Counted from the stretch's first letter, positions 52,397 to 62,377 are shown. The stretch is DNA of 64,000 bases from an uncultured Clostridia bacterium (GCA_944393405.1 CALYAC010000001.1:124001-188000), one strand, 5' to 3'. Numbers and translations: made by a program. The notes: generated from the letters alone by a model not told the origin.

Positions 52397-53416
52397 CTAA
52401 TTCTTGTATCCTGTTCTATCTACGATTTGTTCACTAATTTCTTTTACAGCTTCTGATGGTTCATAGTTTTCTTCATCAAATGCCTCCTCATGAAGCTTTT
52501 TAACATTTGACTCTAATGTTACTGGAACACTATACCATCTATCTGTTGTAATTCCTTTTACCTCATATGGCCAACCTATACTATCTGATATACTATATCC
52601 AAGTACAGTAGGAGCCATTTTTATTATTTCATCAGGATCTAAGTTTGTATATACCTCAGGTAGAATTTTATCTGCTAAATCATTTATCTCCCCTAAGCTT
52701 TTTGTTTTTAACTTTTTAAACATAGCTTCTATTACAGTTCTCATTCTTTCAGCTCTTTTATAGTCTCCACCTTCAGTATATCTAATTCTTGAATATGCAA
52801 CTGCTTGTACACCATCTAAAGTTTGAAGTCCAGTATCTGTTATTTGTTCTGTTTCTAGTCCTGTAACTCTTGATGTTTCTGCTAAATAACTATTTAAATA
52901 ATCAATTTCATTTGCTTCTATATCAATTTCTACTCCACCTAATGCATTAACTGCATCTGCAACTGCATCGAAATTAACTGTTACAAATTCTGTTACATTT
53001 AAATCTAAATTCTCATTTAATGTTTTAAGTGCAAGCTCTGGTCCTCCATATGAATATGCATGTGTTATTTTATCTAGTCCATACCCATCTATATCTACAT
53101 AAGTATCTCTATAGACTGATACTAGTTTAATTTCTTTTGTATCATTATTAATACTTGCTATAATAATACAATCACTTCTATTTCCTTTACCTAAACTACT
53201 ATCTCTACTATCAACACCATATATTGCTATATTTCTATAACCAGATAAGTTTTCTGCGACTGTTTCTGAAACATTTAAATTGTTCTCATCTATATCCACT
53301 TGTTGCATTTTACTTAATTTCCCTTTAATAAAGAAATATCCAGTTGTAACTGCAATTATTGCTAAAATAATTAATATTAATAAAATAATTCCTATAACTT
53401 TTAAAAACTTTTTCAT
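52397..53416 (-). CDS. LCP-family glycopolymer ligase (LytR-CpsA-Psr)
   Basis: A protein of about 339 residues with one N-terminal membrane helix and an extracytoplasmic LCP domain. Seen: GVDSRDSSLGKGNRSDCII, SVYRDTYVDIDGYG, ITHAYSYGG and YSRIRYTEGGDYKRAERM, the Arg/Asp pyrophosphate-binding residues. It attaches undecaprenyl-PP-linked polymers to peptidoglycan, so the locus product may become wall-linked. The ATG at 53416 has GGAG eight bases upstream; ATG 53437 has none. Confidence 0.93.
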   Translation of the reverse strand: MKKFLKVIGIILLILIILAIIAVTTGYFFIKGKLSKMQQVDIDENNLNVSETVAENLSGYRNIAIYGVDSRDSSLGKGNRSDCIIIASINNDTKEIKLVSVYRDTYVDIDGYGLDKITHAYSYGGPELALKTLNENLDLNVTEFVTVNFDAVADAVNALGGVEIDIEANEIDYLNSYLAETSRVTGLETEQITDTGLQTLDGVQAVAYSRIRYTEGGDYKRAERMRTVIEAMFKKLKTKSLGEINDLADKILPEVYTNLDPDEIIKMAPTVLGYSISDSIGWPYEVKGITTDRWYSVPVTLESNVKKLHEEAFDEENYEPSEAVKEISEQIVDRTGYKN

Positions 53417-53538
53417 TTTTTTCTCCATTTCTTTCATTTGATTTTTTTTGACAAAATTAACAAATATATTTTACCATTATACTATATTAATTTCAATCTT
53501 TTTTGCAGTTTTTTTGTCATTTTTTTACATAAAAAAAC

Positions 53539-53574
53539 AAGAAAAGTTAATTTTATTACAAAATAACTTTTCTT
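53539..53574 (-). terminator. Terminator of galE
   Basis: An 11-bp stem AAGAAAAGTTA/TAACTTTTCTT (53539-53549 with 53564-53574), with GTTTTTTT following on the minus strand. It sets galE apart from the lcp-led cluster. Confidence 0.88.
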
Positions 53575-53611
53575 ACACTTTTTTACTTATATGTTTTTGT
53601 TTTACTTTTTT

Positions 53612-54658
53612 TTATAAATCAATTTTTTTATAAGCATTTGAATCATGAATTTTATTTTGAACTTCAATATAATTCCAAGAATCTCTACACATATCCTCAA
53701 GTGTTTTTTCAACTTTCCAGTTTAATTCTTCTTCTGCCTTTTTAGGATTTGCATAAAACATTGGTAAATCTCCTGCTCTTCTTTCAGCAATTTTATATGG
53801 AACTTCTTTTCCATTTACTTTTTCAAAAGTATTAACTATGTCTAAAACACTATAGCCTTTTCCTGCGCCCAAATTATATGTATAAATTCCGCTTCCTTCT
53901 TTATTTAGCTTTTCTATTGCTTTTACATGCCCTTTAGCTAAGTCCACAACATGTATATAATCTCTAACACCTGTTCCATCAGGGGTATCATAATCATCTC
54001 CAAATATAGATAATTCTTTAAGTTGTCCAGATGCTACTCTTACAACATAAGGCATAAGATTGTTAGGAATACCTTGTGGTTCTTCTCCAATAAGTCCACT
54101 CTCATGTGCTCCTATTGGATTAAAATATCTTAATATACATATATCCCATGTATTATCTGATTTATATAAATCTTCTAATATTTGTTCAATAAATAATTTT
54201 GTAGTTCCATATGGATTAGTTGCTTTTCCTGTTTCCATTGTCTCTACATATGGTATTGGATTCTTTTCTCCATACACTGTAGCTGATGAACTAAATACAA
54301 ATTTTTTCACATTATATTTTCTCATTGTATCTAAAAGTACTAATGCACCTGATACATTATTAATATAGTATTCTATTGGCTTTTTTACAGATTCTCCAAC
54401 AGCTTTAAATCCTGCAAAATTAATTACACTATCTATATCTGGATTTTCTTCAAACACTTTCTCTAAATTTTCTCTATCCAAATAATTCACTTCATAAAAT
54501 TTAAAATCTTTACCTGTAATTTTTTTAATATTATCTAATACCTCTGGTTTACTATTAGAAAAATCATCAATAACAATAACTTCCATATTATTATTTAATA
54601 ATTCAACAACTGTGTGGCTTCCTATATATCCTGCTCCACCTGTTACTAATACTTTCAT
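53612..54658 (-). CDS. galE: UDP-glucose 4-epimerase
   Basis: A 348-residue extended SDR. Seen: VTGGAGYIGSHTVVELL (NAD binding), NFAGFKAVGES, SSSATVYGE, catalytic YGTTK, RYFNPIGAHESGLIGE and GTGVRDYIHVVDLA. It interconverts UDP-glucose and UDP-galactose (or the GlcNAc forms), supplying precursors for the neighbouring polysaccharide genes. Confidence 0.96.
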   Translation of the reverse strand: MKVLVTGGAGYIGSHTVVELLNNNMEVIVIDDFSNSKPEVLDNIKKITGKDFKFYEVNYLDRENLEKVFEENPDIDSVINFAGFKAVGESVKKPIEYYINNVSGALVLLDTMRKYNVKKFVFSSSATVYGEKNPIPYVETMETGKATNPYGTTKLFIEQILEDLYKSDNTWDICILRYFNPIGAHESGLIGEEPQGIPNNLMPYVVRVASGQLKELSIFGDDYDTPDGTGVRDYIHVVDLAKGHVKAIEKLNKEGSGIYTYNLGAGKGYSVLDIVNTFEKVNGKEVPYKIAERRAGDLPMFYANPKKAEEELNWKVEKTLEDMCRDSWNYIEVQNKIHDSNAYKKIDL

Positions 54659-54741
54659 TTACTTTTTTCTCCTTAATCATATGATATTATCTTTTATAAC
54701 AATTAATATTATATACTTATTATTTTCTCTTTTCAAGAACA

Positions 54742-54774
54742 AAAATCTATAACAATTTATATGTTATAGATTTT
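54742..54774 (-). terminator. Terminator of the GNAT toxin gene
   Basis: A 12-bp stem (54742-54753 with 54763-54774), nine-base loop, short T-run on the minus strand. It lies eight bases after the stop at 54782. Confidence 0.8.
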
Positions 54775-54781
54775 ATTTGAT

Positions 54782-55414
54782 TTATTTATCATTACTTTTA
54801 TTATCATCCTTAAGATAACAAAGCATTTGCAACAAATATTCTCCATTATTTAGTTTTCTTTCATCTCTTTCTAAATTTCTTTTTCCAAAACATACAAAAC
54901 CATTATTTTCATAAAACGATCTTAATTTTTCTTTATCCTCGCATTCTAAAAATACAAATCTTCCACCTAGGATATCTTGTGCTTCTCTTACTTTATCACA
55001 AGCAATTTTTAACAAACAATCTCCTGTTATAAGTTTATTATATCCATGATTATAATTTTTTCCCAATTGTCCAATTAAAGGTAGTGCCATTATATATTTT
55101 TTAGTTTCATGATCATATAATGCATATCTTAATATTTTTTTCTTTTTTGTGTTGCTCAATAAAATACTTTTTATATTAATTCCTTTATTCGTTATTGCAA
55201 AATATCCTACAATAACTTCTTTTTGTTTATATGAAGTTATTACTAAAAAAGTCTTAGCCAAATCCTGTTTCGAAAATTCTATAGCTTTATCATGTATAAA
55301 GTACTCTACATCTTTATTAATTTCACACTTAAAATCTTTTAAAATTTCTTTTGTTTTTATTTCACCATAAATATTGTAGATATCTTTTAAATTAATTACT
55401 TTATATCCTTTCAA
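54782..55414 (-). CDS. GNAT acetyltransferase, probable toxin of a TA pair
   Basis: A 210-residue acetyltransferase-fold protein. Seen: DVEYFIHDKAIEFSKQDLAKT, VGYFAITNKG, LPLIGQLGKNYN, GYNKLITGDCLLKIACDKVR and YENNGFVCFGKR. The Q-L-G-K-N-Y segment stands where GNAT toxins (TacT/AtaT-like) bind acetyl-CoA. It begins nine bases after a small basic protein gene stops, as in type II toxin-antitoxin operons. The target (usually aminoacyl-tRNA) is inferred from the family, not shown. Confidence 0.75.
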   Translation of the reverse strand: MKGYKVINLKDIYNIYGEIKTKEILKDFKCEINKDVEYFIHDKAIEFSKQDLAKTFLVITSYKQKEVIVGYFAITNKGINIKSILLSNTKKKKILRYALYDHETKKYIMALPLIGQLGKNYNHGYNKLITGDCLLKIACDKVREAQDILGGRFVFLECEDKEKLRSFYENNGFVCFGKRNLERDERKLNNGEYLLQMLCYLKDDNKSNDK

Positions 55415-55423
55415 ATTATATAA

Positions 55424-55597
55424 TTAATCCCCAAATATCTTTTTTATTTTTTCAGCATCTTTTACACTTTCTATTGATTTATTAATATCTATCTTCTTTT
55501 TTCTTTTTTTCTCAGAGTTCTCTAAAGCATCAATAAAAGCATTTGCAGCTGATCTATTTTTTATCGAAATATCTTTCAAAAAACTTTTTGTAGCCAT
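55424..55597 (-). CDS. Small basic protein, probable antitoxin
   Basis: A 57-residue protein starting MATKSFLKDISIKNRSAANA and containing FIDALENSEKKRKKK, ending in IKKIFGD. It has an AGGAG site eight bases before the ATG and lies nine bases upstream of the GNAT gene. Size, order and charge fit an antitoxin whose N-terminal part binds DNA and whose C-terminal part wraps the toxin. It has its own promoter with an inverted repeat. Confidence 0.75.
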   Translation of the reverse strand: MATKSFLKDISIKNRSAANAFIDALENSEKKRKKKIDINKSIESVKDAEKIKKIFGD

Positions 55598-55637
55598 GTC
55601 ATCATCTCCTACTTTATTTTATGCAATACCTACAATA

Positions 55638-55675
55638 ATTATAACATGCAATTAACATAATCTCAAGTTTATGTT
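55638..55675 (-). promoter_or_regulatory. Promoter and likely operator of the toxin-antitoxin operon
   Basis: TTGAGA (55666-55661) and TATAAT (55643-55638) with a 17-base spacer on the minus strand. The inverted repeat AACATAA/TTATGTT (55654-55660 and 55669-55675) brackets the -35 box, a good position for autorepression by the antitoxin complex. Confidence 0.7.
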
Positions 55676-55732
55676 TTTCATATTTTACCATATTATAATA
55701 AATAGTCAATAGTTTTTCTTTAATTTCCTTTC

Positions 55733-57163
55733 TTATTTACTTAATATTCTTGCAAGTTCTATTCCTGAACAAGAAGCCATCATAAGACCTCTAGTCATTC
55801 CTCCACCATCACCTATGCAATATAGATTCTTCATGCTTGTTTCAAAATTGTTATCAATTTCTACTTTATTGCTATAGAACTTTATTTCTGGTCCATATAG
55901 TAAATTGTCCGGATTTGCAAATCCCTCTATTACTTTATCTAAACTTCTTATAAATCTTAAAATATCAGTCACAGTTCTATAACCAAGTGCAAAAGTAATA
56001 TCGCCTGGTACTGCTGTTTTTAAAGTAGGTACTACAGAGTTTTCTTTAAGTTCATTTTCCCAAGTTCTCTTTCCTCTATAAATATCTCCTAGTCTTTGAA
56101 CAACTATATTTCCTGCACCTAATTCATTTAAATTCTTAGCTACATTTCTACCATAATCAATTGGTTTATTAAAAGGATATGTAAAATTATGTGATACTAA
56201 AATAGCTAAATTCGTATTTGTGCTTTTTTTATCTTTATACGAATGACCATTTACTAGTGTTAGATCATTATCATATACTTCATTTGCAACAAATCCACTA
56301 GGATTTTGACAAAATGTTCTAACTTTATCTCTAAATGGTTCTGGTCTTCCTATGAATTTTCCTTCATACATGTAATCATTTACTTTTTTCATTACACTAT
56401 CTGGAAGTTCATATCTAACTCCAATATCAACTGTTCCGGGCTTAGTTGCTATTTGATGTCTATCGCATAAATCAGTAAGCCAATTAGCACCTTTTCTTCC
56501 AACAGCAATAACTACTTTTTCTCCATATATATTTTCTAGTTCAACATCTTCATCTACTTTTTCAGATTTTTTTACTTTAACACCAACAACTTTGTTATTC
56601 TCTACAATTATATCTTCTACAATAGTATTAAACATCAAGTTAATGCCATTTTCTTCAATATATTTTTCTATTTTCTTATATATTTCATGACTTTTCTCTG
56701 TTCCTAAATGTCTAATTGGAATATTAATTAAATTAATCCCTTCTTTTTTAGCTTTGTCATATATTTTCTTTATTTCATCTTTATGTTCAGTACCCTCAAG
56801 CTTTTTATCTGCTCCAAATTTTAAATATATACTATCTGCATAGTCTATTAATCTTTTTGTTTTTTCCACTCCAACATATTCATGTAATTTTCCACCTACA
56901 TAAATATCATCATCTTCTTCATTGTATAGTGATAATTTACCATCAGAAAAAGCTCCTGCCCCTGAAAAGCCACTAGTAATATTACAAAAAGGTCTACAGT
57001 GAATACATTTTCCTGTTTTTTCTATTGGACAAAATCTATCTTCTACTCTTTTCCCTTCTTCAATTAAAAGTACGTTTTTAGCATTATTCTTTTGTATTAA
57101 TTCATATGCTAAAAATATTGAACTTGGTCCCATTCCAATTACTATCAAATCATATTTATTCAT
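55733..57163 (-). CDS. FAD-dependent oxidoreductase (COG2509 type)
   Basis: A 476-residue flavoprotein. The dinucleotide fold is LIVIGMGPSSIFLAYEL, later VIAVGRKGANWL and the terminal CIGDGGGMTRGLMMASCSG. A Cys cluster (CPIEKTGKCIHCRPFC) near residue 45 may bind metal or an Fe-S centre. The family of uncharacterised dehydrogenases is common in anaerobes; the substrate is unknown. It stands alone, about 60 bases after holA. Confidence 0.85.
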   Translation of the reverse strand: MNKYDLIVIGMGPSSIFLAYELIQKNNAKNVLLIEEGKRVEDRFCPIEKTGKCIHCRPFCNITSGFSGAGAFSDGKLSLYNEEDDDIYVGGKLHEYVGVEKTKRLIDYADSIYLKFGADKKLEGTEHKDEIKKIYDKAKKEGINLINIPIRHLGTEKSHEIYKKIEKYIEENGINLMFNTIVEDIIVENNKVVGVKVKKSEKVDEDVELENIYGEKVVIAVGRKGANWLTDLCDRHQIATKPGTVDIGVRYELPDSVMKKVNDYMYEGKFIGRPEPFRDKVRTFCQNPSGFVANEVYDNDLTLVNGHSYKDKKSTNTNLAILVSHNFTYPFNKPIDYGRNVAKNLNELGAGNIVVQRLGDIYRGKRTWENELKENSVVPTLKTAVPGDITFALGYRTVTDILRFIRSLDKVIEGFANPDNLLYGPEIKFYSNKVEIDNNFETSMKNLYCIGDGGGMTRGLMMASCSGIELARILSK

Positions 57164-57225
57164 ATATTATCACTCCTATCTATATAGTTATATTATTTGA
57201 TTTTTCTATATTATTTCATATTAAT

Positions 57226-58209
57226 TTATGAACAATATCTACAAAGAATTGACTCTAATCCAATATTAATATCTATTAGTCCAACTTTATAGTTTGCATC
57301 TAAATTAACAAATTCGTCCATAATTTCTTCTATTTCATCTTTTGTAAAATATCTAGCTTGCGCCTTATACTTATTTATTAAAAACATTTGATTAGGCTTT
57401 AATTTCATAGCTGTGCTTAAATCTTTTCTATATTCGTCTGCTATTTTTACTATATATAGCTTTTTAAAGTGATTATATAGAGTAATTAATATTTTCTGAA
57501 TTGGTTCCTTTTCATAAATCAAATTATTTAATACTTCTATTGCTTTTTTTGTATCTTTTTTTCCTAAATTATCTGTTAAATCAAATATAACGCTATCAAT
57601 TTGCTTAATAGTTAATAAATCAATTTCTTTATTTGTTATTACGCCATTTTCTCCAACATACTCAATTAGTTTTCTTATTTCATTTATTAAGTCTTGCATA
57701 TTAGTTCCAATACATTCTACAAAATATTTAGCAGTAAGATTATCTATTTTAACTTTATATGCCATACAAATCTTTTGAATGTTTTGAATAGCTTCTGGAA
57801 GTTTAAGAGCAGCATATTCTTTGACTTCCCCTATTTTTTCAATAGTCTTATATAGTTCATTTTTTTCAGCCGCTTCTTCTATAAAAATAAGTTCAACTGA
57901 ATCATCTATTAATTTAATATTTTCTTTTAAATATTCAGCTACTTTTTTAGATAAATTAATTAAAGCAAGTTCTGCACCTTTTGCAGTCTTTTTCTCTTTA
58001 TTAAAAAGTCCTGTATTTCTTGCTATTATTAATTTTCTTTCATAACCAAAAGCAGGAGTTTCAATATCTGATATTAGCTCTTTTGTATTTGTTTCATCAA
58101 TTTGAATATAATTAATACCTTTTACTAGTTCTCCAAATTCTTTTTTTATTTTTTTTAATCTTGACTCTAATAAATATGTTTCTTCACCATATAGTAATCT
58201 AATAGCCAT
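57226..58209 (-). CDS. holA: DNA polymerase III delta subunit
   Basis: A 327-residue clamp-loader subunit. Seen: the N-terminal LLYGEETYLLESRLKKI, FGYERKLIIARNTGLF, and the later ECIGTNMQDLINEIRKLIEY and VIFDLTDNLGKKDTKKAI. It opens the beta clamp during replication. It is encoded 26 bases after ruvC; replication and recombination genes are grouped here. Confidence 0.92.
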   Translation of the reverse strand: MAIRLLYGEETYLLESRLKKIKKEFGELVKGINYIQIDETNTKELISDIETPAFGYERKLIIARNTGLFNKEKKTAKGAELALINLSKKVAEYLKENIKLIDDSVELIFIEEAAEKNELYKTIEKIGEVKEYAALKLPEAIQNIQKICMAYKVKIDNLTAKYFVECIGTNMQDLINEIRKLIEYVGENGVITNKEIDLLTIKQIDSVIFDLTDNLGKKDTKKAIEVLNNLIYEKEPIQKILITLYNHFKKLYIVKIADEYRKDLSTAMKLKPNQMFLINKYKAQARYFTKDEIEEIMDEFVNLDANYKVGLIDINIGLESILCRYCS

Positions 58210-58235
58210 ATTAAATAACCTTTCTATAATTCATA

Positions 58236-58721
58236 TTATAATTTAACAGAAAATTTAGATGAATGAGCATGGCAAATTGCTGCCGCCATGCTGTCTGTAG
58301 TATCATCTAATTTTGGTAACTTATCTACACCTAAAATTGTCTTTACCATTTTTTGTACTTGAATTTTATCTGCTCTTCCATATCCAACTACTGATTGTTT
58401 TATTTGAAGTGGAGTATATTCATATGTTGGAATATTTTTTCTGCATCCTACAACAAGTATAACTCCTCTTGCCTGAGCAACATTTATTGCTGTTTTAGCA
58501 TTATTATTAAAAAATAATTCTTCTACTGATATTGCATCAGGTTTATATGTATCTATTATTTCTTCTAAATCATTATTCAATTTTAAAAGTCTTAAAGGAA
58601 AAGATTCTCCAGCTTTTGTAAGTACTGCTCCTGAAGTAATTAGTTTAAATCTATTTCCTATATAATCTATAATGCTATATCCTGTAATCGCAAATCCAGG
58701 ATCTATTCCAAGAATTCTCAT
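58236..58721 (-). CDS. ruvC: Crossover junction endonuclease RuvC
   Basis: A 161-residue Holliday junction resolvase. Catalytic acids: D7 in ILGIDPGFAITGYS, the Glu in SVEELFFNNNAKTA, and the Asp pair in LDDTTDSMAAAICHAH. YGRADKIQVQKMV is the conserved helix near the active site. ruvA and ruvB are not next to it. Confidence 0.96.
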   Translation of the reverse strand: MRILGIDPGFAITGYSIIDYIGNRFKLITSGAVLTKAGESFPLRLLKLNNDLEEIIDTYKPDAISVEELFFNNNAKTAINVAQARGVILVVGCRKNIPTYEYTPLQIKQSVVGYGRADKIQVQKMVKTILGVDKLPKLDDTTDSMAAAICHAHSSKFSVKL

Positions 58722-58765
58722 GTTTTATACCTTCTTTTTTCGTTATATCTTATGTTTTTTTATAT

Positions 58766-60796
58766 TTATTTAGTAACAATTCTTAGTACCTCAGCTATAC
58801 TCCATGCTTGTGCAATAGTACCTTGAGGCATATATTTTTTCTTTTCTATATCATAAAGTTCACAGATACTTCCAACTGAGTTTCCATCTTTCATTTCTTT
58901 TATAAATGTCTTTTTGGTCGTCTCTATAAAACCATTTAACTTTTCTTCTAATTCTTTTTTTGCCTTTTTTCCTTTTTCTGATTTTATCATATTCTTTAAA
59001 GAATCATAATATAATCCTAAAAGCCATGGCCATATAACGCCTTGATGATAACTCATATCTCTTTTCATCATATCGCCTTCATATCTATCAATATATCCAG
59101 GCTCACCCTTTGCAAGTGTACGAAGTCCATATGGTGTAAGTAGTTTCTTTTCTACTGTAGATATTATTTGTTTTGCTTCTTCACTATCAGGATCAATTAC
59201 TGGATATGAAAGTGAAAGCGCAAATAATTGATTTGGTCTTATTTTAGAATCTCCTAAAACATCATATAAACATTTTCTTCTTTTATTGAAGAATTTATCA
59301 TTAAAACTATTTTTACACTTTTTAGCTAAATCAGAATATTTTTTAGCCTTATCATTACCTTTTATTAGTTTTGTTAATTCTTCCATTATTTTAAGTGCAT
59401 TATACCATAAACTATTTATTTCAACTGCTTTTCCGTTTCTAGGAGTAACAACAAAGTCTCCAATTTTAGCATCCATCCATGTATTTTGAATCTTTTCTGT
59501 TCCTGATGAAATCAAATAATCTTTATCTAAATAGATATTGTTTCCATCAATATCTATTCTATCTTGATAAGCTGTTATAATTTTTAATAATGAAGGATAT
59601 ATTTCTTCACGTACCCATTCATATTCGCCTGTATAGTCTAAAAATTTCTTAACTTGTTCAAATAATAAAAGTGATGCATCTGCACTATTATATAATGGTC
59701 TTGAATCAAATCCTGAGTATCCATTTGGAACTAATCCAAATTTAATATCTCTTACACAAGTAAGAAGCACTTCTTTTGCTTCTTTAAATCTTTTAGTTTT
59801 TAAAAGTAGTCCTTCAAAAGATATTAATGTATCTCTTCCCCAATCTAAAAACCAATGATATCCGGCAATGACTGTATAAAGTGCAAAAGAATGTCTATAT
59901 ACTATAAAATTATCTGTAGCTAAGACTAAATCCCTTAAAAAAGTTCCGTATTCTTTATCTTTTGCTTCTTTTTTATTTTCTTTTAATAACTCTGAATTAT
60001 CAAGAATTGTGCATAATCGTAAAAGTTCTTTATTTATTAACTTCTTTCCATCTAATTCTTCTATATTCTCCTCTAATGAACATATAAAAGTGAAGCTTTT
60101 TTCCTCATTAGGCATTATATCAATTTCATATACTCCTGGAACTGAATGGTTTTCAATTGGTCCTTGTCCTCTTTTTTCTTCTTCAATATAGTACATATCA
60201 TAAAACATGTCATTATCATGCTCTACATATCTGCCATCATTTAAAAACATATATACTGGATACTGAGAATTTTCATCAATAATTAATTTTACTTTATTAT
60301 TTTCTATATGTTGTTTTACATCAATTATTTCTTTATTATTAGTTGTATGAAAACCTCTAAAATTCACAACAGGTGCTAACTTCATCTTTACTTTTTTGTC
60401 TATATTTTTAATATTATAATATACTGCAACTGTATTTTTTCCATAATCCATGCATATATATTTCTTTACAATTATTCCTTCAACATCATATGTATATATT
60501 GGTATATATTCCTTTTCAAATTCAATTTGTTTTTTGTATCCATCAGAAATATAATTTTTACACACATTTGTATATAAATTATATTCTTTTTCTCCTATTT
60601 GAATACTTTCATCAAGTTTTGAAAGTATAACCTGTCTATTTCCTGGAGGCATTAGTGGTGCAATTAAAAGTCCATGATATTTCCTAGTATTTGCCCCAAT
60701 TATTGTAGAACTACTATAACCTCCTATTCCATTAGTTATAATCCATTCTTTTTTTAATCCATTTTCCAAAGATAAATCTTCCTTATTATACTTCAT
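58766..60796 (-). CDS. Glycogen debranching enzyme (amylo-alpha-1,6-glucosidase)
   Basis: A 676-residue glycoside hydrolase. The N-terminal domain begins EWIITNGIGGYSSSTIIGAN, then TRKYHGLLIAPLMPPGNR. The C-terminal (alpha/alpha)6 barrel carries HWFLDWGRDTLISFEGLL, SRPLYNSADASLLLFEQ, TWMDAK and SYHQGVIWPWLLG. It removes alpha-1,6-linked glucose stubs during storage glycan use. No other glycogen genes are in the window. Confidence 0.92.
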   Translation of the reverse strand: MKYNKEDLSLENGLKKEWIITNGIGGYSSSTIIGANTRKYHGLLIAPLMPPGNRQVILSKLDESIQIGEKEYNLYTNVCKNYISDGYKKQIEFEKEYIPIYTYDVEGIIVKKYICMDYGKNTVAVYYNIKNIDKKVKMKLAPVVNFRGFHTTNNKEIIDVKQHIENNKVKLIIDENSQYPVYMFLNDGRYVEHDNDMFYDMYYIEEEKRGQGPIENHSVPGVYEIDIMPNEEKSFTFICSLEENIEELDGKKLINKELLRLCTILDNSELLKENKKEAKDKEYGTFLRDLVLATDNFIVYRHSFALYTVIAGYHWFLDWGRDTLISFEGLLLKTKRFKEAKEVLLTCVRDIKFGLVPNGYSGFDSRPLYNSADASLLLFEQVKKFLDYTGEYEWVREEIYPSLLKIITAYQDRIDIDGNNIYLDKDYLISSGTEKIQNTWMDAKIGDFVVTPRNGKAVEINSLWYNALKIMEELTKLIKGNDKAKKYSDLAKKCKNSFNDKFFNKRRKCLYDVLGDSKIRPNQLFALSLSYPVIDPDSEEAKQIISTVEKKLLTPYGLRTLAKGEPGYIDRYEGDMMKRDMSYHQGVIWPWLLGLYYDSLKNMIKSEKGKKAKKELEEKLNGFIETTKKTFIKEMKDGNSVGSICELYDIEKKKYMPQGTIAQAWSIAEVLRIVTK

Positions 60797-60850
60797 TTGT
60801 TTCCTCCATACTTTTATTTAAAGTTTTTATCATTTTAGTTATTTAGCAAA

Positions 60851-62377
60851 TTATTTTCTAGTATTTGTTTTCTTTTTTTGCATTTTTTCTTTCTGTTTTA
60901 ATTTTAAATCAGATTCTTTAATTGATTCTATTCTATCACTATATTTTTCAAAGAACTTACTTTTTCTTTGTTTATTTTCCTCTTTTTTTGCTTTTTTATG
61001 TTCTTTTAATTTTCTATCATTAGCTTTTATATTCTTTTTAATATTTTTCTTACTATCTTTTAATTTATTATTAAGCATCATATATTGAGTATTGTTTTCC
61101 ATATTATTGAACTTCAAATCATCACAAATAAGTTGGATAATTGCTGCCGCAATTGCATCTGGATTATGACGTATATGTCCATTTTCAACATGTGATAATT
61201 TTCTTTGTATCATGTATATTCCTTCTATTTTTGCTCTTGAAACATCTTGTTCTACGATTTCTCTTCCTTCCATATTATATTTTCTAATATATTCTGGAAT
61301 TATCTCTCCTGTATCATAAATGCAATATTCTATTACACCTTTTCCAACATGTTCATTTATTGCTCTTATATGTTCAGATAAACTATAGTTATCTGTTTGA
61401 CCAGGTTCAGTCATCAGATTACTTACATAAATTTTAAAACCTTTGCTTTCTTTAATAGCTTTTGCTACTCCTTTTACTAAAAGATTAGGTATAACATTAG
61501 TATATAAAGATCCAGGTCCTATTATAATAGCATCCGCTTCATGTATTGCTTCAATCACTCCAGGTGCTGGTTTACAATTTGATGGATTTATAAATATTCT
61601 ATTTATTTTAGAAATAGTTTCACTTGCCTTTTCTGGTATTTTATCTTTACTCTCTATTACTGTTCCATCTTCAAGTTCTGCACATATTTTTATTTCTTCC
61701 ATAGTTGCAGGAAGAACTTTACCAGTCATATTGAATATATTTTCAGATTGTTTTACAGACTCTGTAAAATCTTTATAAATTTCTTGCATTGCAGAAAAAT
61801 ATACATCACTAAAAGAAATCCTATTTAGTTTTCCGTATTTGAATCTATAATTCATAAGTTTTTTTACAGATTCCTCTTTTGATGAAAGTGCAATAATACT
61901 ATTTTTAATATCATCTAAAGGAAGCATTGATAATTCATTACTATTTTCTTTACTTTTTTCTCCATAATCAGAAACTGTAACAATAGCAGTAATATTATCT
62001 GTATAATTTTTAAGACCTCTTAGTACAGAATTAATTCCATTTCCTCCACCAATAACAACTATCTTTGGTCCTTGATTATATACTCTTTTATTAAATATTA
62101 ATGATTTAACATCATTTTTCTCATCTGCAAGTCTCTTATCTGTATCTTCAACTAATATTTCTAATGTTCTTTTTTGAATAGCAATAATACTATAAACAAT
62201 TAGAATAAATCCAATAACAAATACACAAACTATTTTGGCTAAATTACCAAATTCAATTTGTTTACTTGTTAAAATTGATGCCATTCCATAACAGCATAAT
62301 AGTATTCCTATTATTATAAGGATTAACCATCTTTTCATTTTTGTATTTGCCTTAAACCATCTAAAAAAACCTTTCAT
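60851..62377 (-). CDS. YvcK/CofD-family protein (gluconeogenesis factor-like)
   Basis: A 508-residue protein. Two membrane helices (about 17-33 and 42-68) precede a CofD/YvcK domain (about 105-430) beginning VVIGGGNGINSVLRGLKNYT, NITAIVTVSDYGEKS, MLPLDDIKNSIIALSS, and later DAIIIGPGSLYTNVIPNLL. YvcK binds UDP-GlcNAc and coordinates wall synthesis with carbon metabolism. The usual VADDGGSSG loop is replaced by VSDYGEKSK, so this is a diverged form. A very Lys-rich tail of about 70 residues ends it. It lies upstream of the debranching enzyme gene and downstream of murB. Confidence 0.88.
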   Translation of the reverse strand: MKGFFRWFKANTKMKRWLILIIIGILLCCYGMASILTSKQIEFGNLAKIVCVFVIGFILIVYSIIAIQKRTLEILVEDTDKRLADEKNDVKSLIFNKRVYNQGPKIVVIGGGNGINSVLRGLKNYTDNITAIVTVSDYGEKSKENSNELSMLPLDDIKNSIIALSSKEESVKKLMNYRFKYGKLNRISFSDVYFSAMQEIYKDFTESVKQSENIFNMTGKVLPATMEEIKICAELEDGTVIESKDKIPEKASETISKINRIFINPSNCKPAPGVIEAIHEADAIIIGPGSLYTNVIPNLLVKGVAKAIKESKGFKIYVSNLMTEPGQTDNYSLSEHIRAINEHVGKGVIEYCIYDTGEIIPEYIRKYNMEGREIVEQDVSRAKIEGIYMIQRKLSHVENGHIRHNPDAIAAAIIQLICDDLKFNNMENNTQYMMLNNKLKDSKKNIKKNIKANDRKLKEHKKAKKEENKQRKSKFFEKYSDRIESIKESDLKLKQKEKMQKKKTNTRK

